The translations under genes were made by a program, and so were the position numbers. A model generated the notes under the pieces. The model worked only from the letters and a program-made list of their open reading frames with translations. It was not told the origin of the DNA and made no database searches. DNA of 15,913 nt from the NCBI GenBank assembly GCA_036278595.1, contig DASUKS010000095.1, positions 1-15,913 on the forward strand. The letters are read 5' to 3'. This stretch comes from JADMII01 sp036278595. Its GTDB lineage: Bacteria > Chloroflexota > Dehalococcoidia > DSTF01 > JACRBR01. Of this stretch, positions 1 to 6,116 are shown piece after piece; within the stretch, counting starts at the first letter, position 1, and every line of letters starts with the position of its first letter.

Positions 1-423
1 CTCGACGCCGAGCAGCTCAGCGATCACCGTCACCGGCAGCGGCACCGCGAGGTCGCGGACGAGGTCCGTCTCGCCATCCTCGACGATCCTGTCCAGCAGG
101 GCCGTCGTAATCTCGCGGATGCGCGGCTCGAGGTCGGCGACCATCCGCGGCGTGAACGCGCGGTTCACCAGCCCGCGCAGCTCCGTGTGCACCGGCGGGT
201 CTGTGTTGATTACCGTGCGCGTCGGCCGCCCGCGGAGCTGCATACCAATCGCGCTCGAAGAGAAGAGGTTCGGGCTCTTCAGCACCTGCACGACATCGTC
301 GTAGCGCGTGACGACCGCCATGTTCGCGGCATCCATCCGCAGCACGGGCGCCTCGCGCCGCAGCGCCGCGTAGGCGGGATAGGGGTCTGCGTGAAACTCA
401 GGTGAGAACGGGTTGAAGTCCAT
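1..423 (-). CDS. Cytochrome P450, N-terminal part (3' end outside window)
   Basis: The visible 141 codons encode the N-terminal third of a soluble bacterial cytochrome P450, a heme monooxygenase that would hydroxylate a small organic substrate with electrons from ferredoxin partners. It opens MDFNPFSPEFHADPYPAYAA and continues with a VVTRYDDVVQVLK segment. It then carries the C-helix signature DPPVHTELRGLVNRAFTP, whose His and Arg normally contact the heme propionates. The oxygen-binding I helix, the ExxR motif and the Cys heme ligand lie beyond the left edge, so integrity cannot be judged. There is no N-terminal membrane anchor, as expected for bacterial class I enzymes. The ATG at 423 is preceded by GGAG at a good distance. 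The gene follows the cohesin-like gene on the same strand, after a hairpin, so it may be transcribed separately. Family assignment is secure; the substrate is unknown. Confidence 0.93.
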   Translation of the reverse strand, partial: MDFNPFSPEFHADPYPAYAALRREAPVLRMDAANMAVVTRYDDVVQVLKSPNLFSSSAIGMQLRGRPTRTVINTDPPVHTELRGLVNRAFTPRMVADLEPRIREITTALLDRIVEDGETDLVRDLAVPLPVTVIAELLGVE

Positions 424-451
424 GTGTTACTCCGGTCGGTAGTTTGCCTGC

Positions 452-457
452 AGTATC
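452..457 (-). promoter_or_regulatory. Possible -10 box for the P450 gene
   Basis: On the minus strand GATACT lies about 28 bases upstream of the P450 ATG and just past the hairpin at 482-511. It matches the TATAAT consensus at four of six positions. I see no convincing -35 box, so this is a weak call. Confidence 0.28.
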
Positions 458-481
458 GATCAGCGCGGCGCGCGTCGGCGC

Positions 482-511
482 CCGCTTTTGCTGCGGTTTT
501 CGCAGAAGCGG
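482..511 (-). terminator. Hairpin after the cohesin-like gene, possible weak terminator
   Basis: CCGCTT plus CTGCG (482-495, with a 3-base bulge) pairs with CGCAG plus AAGCGG (501-511) around a 5-base loop. It starts about 6 bases beyond the stop codon of the cohesin-like gene. There is no proper U-tract on the minus strand, so it may be an inefficient or factor-assisted terminator, or simply stabilise the 3' end of the mRNA. Confidence 0.4.
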
Positions 512-517
512 CGGGCT

Positions 518-1564
518 CTAGTGCCGGCGGCGCCGCCGGTCGTGGCGGTCGAGCAGGATCACGTCGCGGTCGGAGTGGTGGATCGCGAAGGTGAAGAACC
601 AGCCGGCGATACCCAGCATGAGCGCCGCCGCGAAGAACGTCCACCGCCACCACTCGGGCCCCGGCCCGTTGTTGCCGGCGTCCGGCAGCGAGTTCTTCGG
701 CTTGCTCACCGTGCCGTCGACGCCGAGCTTCTGGTTGATGGTCAGCGTCGGCGAGGCGTTCGAGTTCTGGATCACCGTGATCCGCGGCGTCGAGGTCGGG
801 CGCGCCGTCACGCTCGCCGAGGGCGTGTGCGTCACCGTGGGCGTGCGCGTGACCGTCGCCGTCCGCGTGCCGGTGGGCGTCGCCGTCGCGCTGCCCGCGA
901 TCGTCGCCGTGCTCGCGGGCGTATCCGAAGCGGCTGCCGTCGCCGTGTCCGTTGGGCCCGCGGTCGCCGTGCTCGCCGGCGTGTCGGTCACCACCGGCGT
1001 GCCCGTCGCGGCGGCGGAGCTTCCACCGCCGACGCTCACCCCGTCGACCGACGTCGAGATACTGCCCGCCGCCCCAGTCCCGTCTGCCGCCGTGACTGTG
1101 CCCCACTGCAGGCCGGCGTCCCCATCGCGCAGCGCGCGGAACTGCACCGTCGCGATGGTCCCGCTGCCCGTTGCCTCGGCGTTCCCCGGCAGCGCGTACG
1201 CGTACTGGATCGAACCGCCCGCAGCGCTGTTCGCCGTCACGCTGCCTCCGCCCGGAAATGGCCCGGGCAGGACCTGCGTCCCGCTCGTCGAGGGATCGGC
1301 ATCGAGCACCTGGACGACGTTCGGGTTGTAGAGCAGGTAGGCGTTGAACTCGTGGACGCCCGCCGCATTGTTCAGGTCGATTGTTACCGCGAAGGTCTCA
1401 CCGGCCGAGGGCTGCCCGTCCGGTGCGTTGAGCACCAGCGTGCCCGAAGAAGATGCTTCGGCGCCCGATGGCGGGGCCGCGAGCGAAGCGAACAGGCAGA
1501 GCGCGCACGCGAGCAGCAGGAAGCCTGCGCCCCACCCGCGGCGGCCCGACTGCGGTCCCTGCAT
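518..1564 (-). CDS. Secreted membrane-anchored protein with cohesin-like domain and Thr/Ser/Pro stalk
   Basis: This 348-residue protein appears to be exported and held at the cell surface. Residues 1-36 are a signal peptide: basic start, hydrophobic FLLLACALCLFASLAA, then a probable cut after GAEA. Residues about 40-178 look like a cohesin/carbohydrate-binding-type beta-sandwich, with TFAVTIDLNNAAGVHEFNAY and LLYNPNVVQVLD. Residues about 185-262 are a low-complexity stalk of Thr, Ser, Ala and Pro with an imperfect repeat of DTPASTAT. Residues 305-328 form one membrane segment followed by a strongly basic tail. LPDAG at 293-297 sits just before the segment. The ATG at 1564 is chosen over one 16 codons upstream because AAGGAG lies eight bases before it and it leaves a standard signal peptide. 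Its neighbours are two glycosyltransferases, which suggests the stalk is glycosylated. The binding partner is unknown; no dockerin is seen here. Confidence 0.8.
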   Translation of the reverse strand: MQGPQSGRRGWGAGFLLLACALCLFASLAAPPSGAEASSSGTLVLNAPDGQPSAGETFAVTIDLNNAAGVHEFNAYLLYNPNVVQVLDADPSTSGTQVLPGPFPGGGSVTANSAAGGSIQYAYALPGNAEATGSGTIATVQFRALRDGDAGLQWGTVTAADGTGAAGSISTSVDGVSVGGGSSAAATGTPVVTDTPASTATAGPTDTATAAASDTPASTATIAGSATATPTGTRTATVTRTPTVTHTPSASVTARPTSTPRITVIQNSNASPTLTINQKLGVDGTVSKPKNSLPDAGNNGPGPEWWRWTFFAAALMLGIAGWFFTFAIHHSDRDVILLDRHDRRRRRH

Positions 1565-1672
1565 CGCGCACTCCTTCGATTCGTTATCGGAGTGCGCGCA
1601 CGCGGCAGCCAAGGTGCTGGCACCCGGCCGGTAAGCCGTTGGGGAATCATCAGGCCGTCGTATGCGCCGGGG

Positions 1673-3319
1673 CTACGGCGCGAGGGTCGCCTTCGCCGCG
1701 CCGGGGAGGCGGTACGCCGCGAACAGCCGCTGGCCGTCGCTGCCCCGCCCCGTGTACGCGGTGCCGCCCGGGTATCGCTGCTGGACCACGGGCAGCAGAT
1801 CCATATAGTCGCCGATGAACACGAACATGCCGCCGCGCGAGGGGTCGATGTCGATCGACCCATCCAGCGCGCTGAACTCCTTCGACCGATCCTCGCCGGG
1901 GACGTCCGGCGCGAGGAAGCTGCGCGTCGAGTAGTCGTAGCTCCAGCGCGCGGCATAGAAGTACACGTACGAGGGGTGCGTGCTCTCGATGTAGCGCGAC
2001 GCGCTCGCCATCTCGTCGGCATAGACCCACTGCGCCTGGCTCGAGTTCGCAAGCGTGCCGAAGTAGTAGTGCACGTTGTAGAAGCAGACGAACCCGACCG
2101 CCGCCGCGACGAGCGCGTACCCGGCACCCCGCCGCACGCGCCCGGCGTCGTCGGCCCAGCGCCAGATCCGCTCGAGCGGCAGCGCCATCAGCACGACGAG
2201 CACCGGCAGCAGCCCGATCGCCCGCCGGAACTCCGCGCCGATGGTCATGATCGCGCCGAACGGCAGCACCACCACCATGATCAGTGCGAACGCGTACGGC
2301 ATCTTCCGCCAGTTGAGGACCGCGATCACGATGCCGGCCGCGATAAGGAAGAGCGACAGGTGGTCGAACATATGGCCCACGCCTGTCGCATCGACGCCGT
2401 CGAACTTCGGGCGCGTCGTCACGGTCAAGAGCCAGTCCTTCGCGTGGAACCAGACGATCTGCCCGCGATGCAGCAGGTCGGCGTGCTTCCACTGCGGCGT
2501 CGAGGTGATCGACTGCGCGCGCGCGTGGTTGAAGAACCCGGGTGTTGTCCGCGCGTACTGGATCATCGACAGGCCGGCGAAGTAGAAGGCGCCCCAGAAG
2601 ATCGCCATGTCGCGGACGAAGCGCCGGAGCTGCTGCTGCCACCGGTATTCGCGGACGGCGAACCACAGGAGGAAAAGCGCGATCCCGGCGACGAACACCG
2701 GGTACGGGCTGTAGCTGAAGACGCCGAACCCGGTGAGCGCACCCGCAATCAGGAACCAGTACCAGCGCCGCGTCCGCACCGCGATGAACAGCGGCCCCAG
2801 CACCGCGACCTCGATGATCGGCTGGGCGATCGGCATGAAGCCGACGCGGCTGAAGTGGATATCGAGCGCCGAGAACGCGAGGAAGATCGATGCCAGCACC
2901 GCGACCCGGTAGCCAAACATCGTCCGGAACGCCACGTACGCGATCGGCACTGCGAGCGTGCCCAGCAGCGCCATCGATAGCCGGACGCTGTGCCCCGACG
3001 TGCCGAAGAGCTTGAACGCGAACGCGGTGAAGTAGACCGGCCCGGCCGCCAACCCGCCGGCCGTCCCCAGGTACGGCCCGATCCATCCCTCGCGCAGCAC
3101 GCGCTCTGCGTCGAGCCCGAGGAGCGCCTCGTCTCCGTGGAAGCCCGGCGGATAGCTCATCAGGTCGTACGTGCGCAGGAACAGCGCGACCCCGGTCACC
3201 GCCGCCACGAACACCAGCTCGCGATACCGGACGAGCGCATCCGCAGCGGCGGCGGCGAACAGCGCGGGCCGGGCCGCGACGCGCGCTCCCGGGCGGGAGA
3301 CCTCTCGATCGCCGATCAT
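1673..3319 (-). CDS. GT39/PMT-like integral membrane glycosyltransferase (GT-C fold)
   Basis: This is a 548-residue polytopic membrane protein of the ArnT/protein O-mannosyltransferase superfamily. Such enzymes take a sugar from a polyprenyl-phosphate carrier and attach it to protein Ser/Thr or a surface lipid on the outer face of the membrane. After a first membrane helix (about residues 34-48) comes the hallmark first loop YPPGFHGDEALLGLDAERVL, with the acidic Asp63-Glu64 pair. Many hydrophobic helices follow to about residue 420, then a soluble C-terminal domain of about 120 residues. Length is normal for the family. The ATG at 3319 has no clear ribosome binding site. A GTG nine codons upstream is an alternative but also lacks one. 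It lies 67 bases after the GT2-GtrA gene and 108 bases before the cohesin-like gene, all on one strand. The acceptor (protein or glycan) cannot be read from sequence. Confidence 0.85.
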   Translation of the reverse strand: MIGDREVSRPGARVAARPALFAAAAADALVRYRELVFVAAVTGVALFLRTYDLMSYPPGFHGDEALLGLDAERVLREGWIGPYLGTAGGLAAGPVYFTAFAFKLFGTSGHSVRLSMALLGTLAVPIAYVAFRTMFGYRVAVLASIFLAFSALDIHFSRVGFMPIAQPIIEVAVLGPLFIAVRTRRWYWFLIAGALTGFGVFSYSPYPVFVAGIALFLLWFAVREYRWQQQLRRFVRDMAIFWGAFYFAGLSMIQYARTTPGFFNHARAQSITSTPQWKHADLLHRGQIVWFHAKDWLLTVTTRPKFDGVDATGVGHMFDHLSLFLIAAGIVIAVLNWRKMPYAFALIMVVVLPFGAIMTIGAEFRRAIGLLPVLVVLMALPLERIWRWADDAGRVRRGAGYALVAAAVGFVCFYNVHYYFGTLANSSQAQWVYADEMASASRYIESTHPSYVYFYAARWSYDYSTRSFLAPDVPGEDRSKEFSALDGSIDIDPSRGGMFVFIGDYMDLLPVVQQRYPGGTAYTGRGSDGQRLFAAYRLPGAAKATLAP

Positions 3320-3326
3320 CGGACGA

Positions 3327-3332
3327 AGTGTA
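3327..3332 (-). promoter_or_regulatory. Possible -10 box directly before the GT39 start (leaderless?)
   Basis: TACACT on the minus strand ends seven bases before the GT39 ATG, which has no Shine-Dalgarno sequence. That spacing would give a leaderless mRNA. There is no good -35 box, so the gene may equally be read through from the GT2 gene. Confidence 0.25.
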
Positions 3333-3386
3333 ACCGGCGCACGCTGGCGTCATGTGGACCGGAAGCGGGCACGGAGATCGATGGCC

Positions 3387-4553
3387 TCAGGCGCCGCCGT
3401 CCGGCTGCGAATCCGCGACCGGCTCGGCCGCCGCGCGGACGTCTCGAAGGATGTTCCAGCGCCGCAGCAGATCCAGCCCGCGGTCGCCGATGAAGTAGTT
3501 CCACACGAGCGCCGGGACGATGCCGAGCGCCTGCGCGACAACCACCGGGCTGCTCAGCCGCCAGGCGACGATGAAGGTTGCGAGCGTCAGCAACGACGAC
3601 GGGATCGAGAACAGGTGCACCCGCAAGGCGAGGTCCGGCAGCGACCGGCCGCGTCGCCTCAGCGCGCGTCCCCAGGCGCTGCGCCAGCCGATGCTGAACA
3701 ACAGGCTCACCTCGATGGCGAGGATGGACGCGGCGATGGCCGGCAGGCCGAAGACGTAGTACAGCACCGCGACCGCGCCGATGTTGGCGGCCACGCTCGA
3801 GAGCCCGCCCTTCGCGTAGCGCAGGAACCGCTCGCGCCGGTCGTAACGGATCCACCACGCGTTGAGGAAGAACTCGCGCACGTCTTCGCCGCGCAGCTTG
3901 CTCGTACCGTGCGCCCGATTCGAGAACATCACCGGCACCTCGGCGAGCCTGGCACCCGCCGCGAGCGACTGGTACGCAAGGTACGTGAGGATGGCGTACC
4001 CGCGCGGCGCCTGCGCGAAGTCGACCATGCCGAGCACGCGCGCGCGGTACGCCCGATAGCCGTTCGTGCAGTCATGCAGTTGCGAGATGCCGGCGACTAC
4101 GCGTGCTCCGAAGTTGGCCGCGCGCGAGATCAACCGGCGCATCAGTCCCCAGTCGTCGGTCACGCCGCCGCCGTCCATGTAACGCGTGCCGACCACCAGG
4201 TCGTACCCCTCGTCGATCTTCGCGATCAGCCGCGGCAGGTCCGCCGGGTCGTGCGAGAAATCGGCGTCCATGTGCACGACCGCGTGCGCGCCCATCTCGT
4301 GGAGCGCATATTGCAGGCCGCGCGCGTAGGCCACGCCGAGTCCCTGCTTCTGCCCCGAGAGCAGATGCAGGTTCGGCATCCGTTGCTGCAGGTGACGGAC
4401 GGCGTCACCGGTGCCGTCCGGTGAGCTGTCATCGACAATCAGGATCGCGCCTTCGTGCTGCGGGATGCGCGCCAATGCCTCCTGCAGCCCGCCAACGAGC
4501 GGCTCGATGGTCCCCCGCTCGTTGTACGTGGGTACGACGACGACGATCTTCAT
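3387..4553 (-). CDS. Polyprenyl-phosphate mannose/glucose synthase (GT2, DPM1-like) fused to GtrA-like membrane domain
   Basis: This 388-residue two-domain protein probably moves a hexose from a nucleotide sugar to a polyprenyl phosphate at the inner membrane face, making the lipid-linked donor used by GT-C enzymes such as the next gene. Residues 1-235 are a GT2 domain with VVVPTYNERGTI, the nucleotide-binding DDSSPDGT (41-48), the metal-binding DADFSHDP (96-103, DxD), VGTRYMDGGG and SNRAHGTSKL. This order is typical of dolichol-phosphate mannosyltransferases. From about residue 242 (RFLRYAKGGLSSVAANIGA) a four-helix GtrA-type membrane domain follows; it may anchor the enzyme or help flip the product. 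A fused GtrA domain is common in prokaryotic DPM1-like proteins. The start is the ATG at 4553, with only a weak AGG upstream. A strong terminator just upstream separates it from the Fe-S carrier gene, so it probably heads its own transcript. Whether the sugar is mannose or glucose is not decidable. Confidence 0.92.
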   Translation of the reverse strand: MKIVVVVPTYNERGTIEPLVGGLQEALARIPQHEGAILIVDDSSPDGTGDAVRHLQQRMPNLHLLSGQKQGLGVAYARGLQYALHEMGAHAVVHMDADFSHDPADLPRLIAKIDEGYDLVVGTRYMDGGGVTDDWGLMRRLISRAANFGARVVAGISQLHDCTNGYRAYRARVLGMVDFAQAPRGYAILTYLAYQSLAAGARLAEVPVMFSNRAHGTSKLRGEDVREFFLNAWWIRYDRRERFLRYAKGGLSSVAANIGAVAVLYYVFGLPAIAASILAIEVSLLFSIGWRSAWGRALRRRGRSLPDLALRVHLFSIPSSLLTLATFIVAWRLSSPVVVAQALGIVPALVWNYFIGDRGLDLLRRWNILRDVRAAAEPVADSQPDGGA

Positions 4554-4651
4554 CCGGCAACCTGGTACGTGCCCGCAAGCCCGGGTCTCACGCGGGGCCC
4601 GGCGGATCGAGAGCGTACCAGATCAACAACGTCGGCTGCGGGCCGGTGTAT

Positions 4652-4690
4652 CGGACAAAACGAATCGAGGCTCCGTTCTGGAGCCTCGAT
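4652..4690 (-). terminator. Strong intrinsic terminator of the Fe-S carrier gene
   Basis: ATCGAGGCTCC (4664-4674) pairs perfectly over 11 bp with 4680-4690 around a five-base loop. Read on the minus strand it is followed by TCGTTTTGT. It begins 22 bases past the Fe-S carrier stop codon: a textbook Rho-independent terminator that insulates that gene from the glycosyltransferase cassette downstream. Confidence 0.9.
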
Positions 4691-4712
4691 CGAGAAGTTG
4701 TGGATTCCTGGG

Positions 4713-5090
4713 CTAGCAGCAGCTGCGCGCCTGGCCGCCGCCCTCGGCGGTCTGGAAGCTCGACCCGCAGGCACAGCTCTTCACGGCGTTCGGGTTGAAG
4801 ATCGTGAAGCCGGACTTCATCAGGTCGTCGACGTAGTCGATCTCGGCGCCGCGCATCAGCGGCGCGCTCTCCGCGTCCACGAGGACCGTCACGCCGGCGT
4901 GCTCGATGACGATGTCGTCATCCTCGCGACCCTGCGCAATGGCCATGCCGTACTGGTAGCCGGAGCAGCCGCCACCTACGACGAACACGCGCAGCGCGCC
5001 GTTCTCGACGCCCCGCTCCTGGAGCAGCGCGACGGCCTTCTCAGCGGCCTTGTCCGTGATCGAAACCACTTCCTGAGCTTCCTGTACCAT
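4713..5090 (-). CDS. A-type iron-sulfur cluster carrier (HesB/IscA/ErpA family)
   Basis: This 125-residue cytosolic protein would receive Fe-S clusters from the assembly machinery and pass them to apo-enzymes. The family's three cluster-binding cysteines are present: Cys42 in GGGCSGYQYGM, and Cys106 and Cys108 in SCACGSSF. The segment LVDAESAPLMRGAEIDYVDD is also characteristic, and the length is normal. It differs in ending with two further cysteines (RSCC). The ATG at 5090 is chosen because GAGGAGG lies about eight bases upstream. Longer readings in the same frame would run into the heptad repeat and are rejected. The gene has a probable promoter at 5143-5170 and its own terminator, so it is monocistronic. 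It diverges from the SDR gene. Whether it acts as ErpA, IscA or a redundant carrier cannot be told; no isc or suf genes are in the window. Confidence 0.95.
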   Translation of the reverse strand: MVQEAQEVVSITDKAAEKAVALLQERGVENGALRVFVVGGGCSGYQYGMAIAQGREDDDIVIEHAGVTVLVDAESAPLMRGAEIDYVDDLMKSGFTIFNPNAVKSCACGSSFQTAEGGGQARSCC

Positions 5091-5142
5091 CGTAGGCCTC
5101 CTCGGGCCGCGTGTGCGACCGATATTTCTGCACTCTTCGCTT

Positions 5143-5170
5143 AGTATATCGGCTCCTCTCCCCGCCGCAA
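5143..5170 (-). promoter_or_regulatory. Sigma70-type promoter of the Fe-S carrier gene
   Basis: On the minus strand TTGCGG (5165-5170) is followed by a 16-base spacer and TATACT (5143-5148), five of six matches to the -10 consensus. Predicted initiation near 5136 leaves a leader of about 45 bases ending in the strong GAGGAGG ribosome binding site. Confidence 0.6.
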
Positions 5171-5187
5171 AACACCCCTTGTTGGGT

Positions 5188-5265
5188 GGAAGCGGGAGGC
5201 GGGACGCGAGAAGCGAGAACGAGCTTGACCCGGTCCCGCTTCCCGCCTCCCGCTTCCCGCCTCCC
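5188..5265. repeat. Heptad repeat forming a 17-bp inverted repeat and G-quadruplex motif
   Basis: At 5234-5265 the unit TCCCGCY occurs four and a half times in tandem, with Y alternating T and C. On the minus strand this reads GGGARGC: five GGG runs separated by four-base loops, a classic G-quadruplex pattern. A divergent copy at 5188-5204 is perfectly complementary over 17 bp to 5241-5257, with a 36-base spacer, so a long hairpin is also possible. The element fills the gap between the divergent Fe-S carrier and SDR promoters. It is not coding. It may be a dispersed intergenic element; copies elsewhere cannot be checked here. Confidence 0.85.
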
Positions 5266-5270
5266 ACAAG

Positions 5271-5276
5271 TACACT
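5271..5276 (+). promoter_or_regulatory. Possible -10 box of the SDR gene
   Basis: TACACT lies immediately after the heptad repeat and 29 bases before the SDR ATG. It matches four of six consensus positions. The -35 position would fall inside the repeat (near 5248), where nothing resembles TTGACA, so the repeat itself may be part of the control region. Confidence 0.35.
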
Positions 5277-5305
5277 TCCGCCCGTACCTCGAAGGGAGCA
5301 TCTCG

Positions 5306-6076
5306 ATGGAACTGTTCTCCGTCCGCGACAAGGTCGCGGTCGTGACTGGCGGCTCGCGCGGCATCGGCCTGATGATCGCGCGCGGCTTCGTTGAAGCGGG
5401 CGCGAAGGTCTACATCTCGTCGCGCAAAGCCCACGTGTGCGACGCCGTCGCTGCCGAGCTCTCGAAGAGCGGCACCTGCGTCTCGCTCCCCGCCGACCTC
5501 GGCACGGAGGCGGGCTGCCGCGCCCTGGCCGACGAGGTCGCGAAGCGCGAACAGCAACTCGATGTGCTCGTGAACAACGCCGGCGCCAACTGGGGCGCGC
5601 CCATCGACCAGTACCCCGACGACGCGTTCGACAAGGTCTTCGCGCTCAACGTGAAGGGCGTGTTCAACCTCACGCGCTTCCTGATGCCGCTCCTGCAGAA
5701 GGCAGCGGCGGACGATGACCCCGCGCGCGTCATCAACATCGGCTCGATCGACGGCCTGCAGGCGCCGATGCTCGAGACGTACGCCTACTCATCAAGCAAG
5801 GCTGCCGTGCACCAACTCACGCGCGTGCTCGCCCGCCGGCTCGCGCCCCAGCGCATCACCGTGAACGCCATCGCGCCAGGCCCGTTCGAGAGCAAGATGA
5901 TGGCCGAGACGCTGGAGCGCTTCGGCGACCAGATCCGCTCATCGAACCCGCTCGGCCGCATCGGCCGGCCGGAGGACATGGCGGGCACGGCGATCTTCCT
6001 CGCCTCGCGCGCCGGCGCCTACCTGACGGGCGCCGTCATCCCCGTCGATGGCGGCATCTCGACCGTGCACCAGTAG
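5306..6076 (+). CDS. SDR-family NAD(P)-dependent oxidoreductase, RhlG-like
   Basis: This is a 256-residue classical short-chain dehydrogenase/reductase, a cytosolic Rossmann enzyme. The cofactor motif TGGSRGIG is at 14-21, NNAG at 90-93, and the catalytic residues are Ser147, Tyr161 and Lys165 (YSSSK); PVDGG lies near the C-terminus. Arg18 in the cofactor loop and SSRK after the second strand favour NADPH. Phrases such as VTGGSRGIGLMIARGF, EAGAKVYISSRKA, PARVINIGSIDG and ITVNAIAPGPFESKM recall RhlG-type beta-ketoacyl/3-oxo reductases; this is from memory of the family, and the true substrate is open. The start at 5306 follows GGGAG with seven bases between. In-frame extension upstream would translate the heptad repeat and is rejected. 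It is a single-gene unit, divergent from the Fe-S carrier and convergent with the acyltransferase. Confidence 0.94.
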   Translation: MELFSVRDKVAVVTGGSRGIGLMIARGFVEAGAKVYISSRKAHVCDAVAAELSKSGTCVSLPADLGTEAGCRALADEVAKREQQLDVLVNNAGANWGAPIDQYPDDAFDKVFALNVKGVFNLTRFLMPLLQKAAADDDPARVINIGSIDGLQAPMLETYAYSSSKAAVHQLTRVLARRLAPQRITVNAIAPGPFESKMMAETLERFGDQIRSSNPLGRIGRPEDMAGTAIFLASRAGAYLTGAVIPVDGGISTVHQ

Positions 6077-6092
6077 GTCGTCTATCGCTCGC

Positions 6093-6116
6093 GCCGTACG
6101 CCCGAAGGGCGCCGGC
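6093..6116. terminator. Hairpin between convergent genes, possible bidirectional terminator
   Basis: CGCCC-GAA-GGGCG (6099-6111) forms a tight stem extended by GCCG/CGGC across a small internal loop. It lies 17 bases after the SDR stop and touches the acyltransferase stop codon. There is no U-tract on either strand, so termination is inferred from position only. Confidence 0.45.

Noticed and set aside
488..2980. Long plus-strand open frame of about 830 codons opposite the cohesin-like and GT39 genes
   Set aside because: Arg/His/Asp-rich translation with no domain; it mirrors two well-supported genes and results from high GC at third codon positions.
5188..5265. CRISPR-like array
   Set aside because: Units are seven bases in direct tandem with no spacers; no cas genes nearby.
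5091..5267. In-frame N-terminal extension of the Fe-S carrier
   Set aside because: It also reads the repeat. The ATG at 5090 has GAGGAGG upstream and gives the normal family length.
5111..5305. In-frame N-terminal extension of the SDR protein
   Set aside because: It would translate the heptad repeat and the divergent promoter; the ATG at 5306 has a good ribosome binding site and starts the standard SDR fold.
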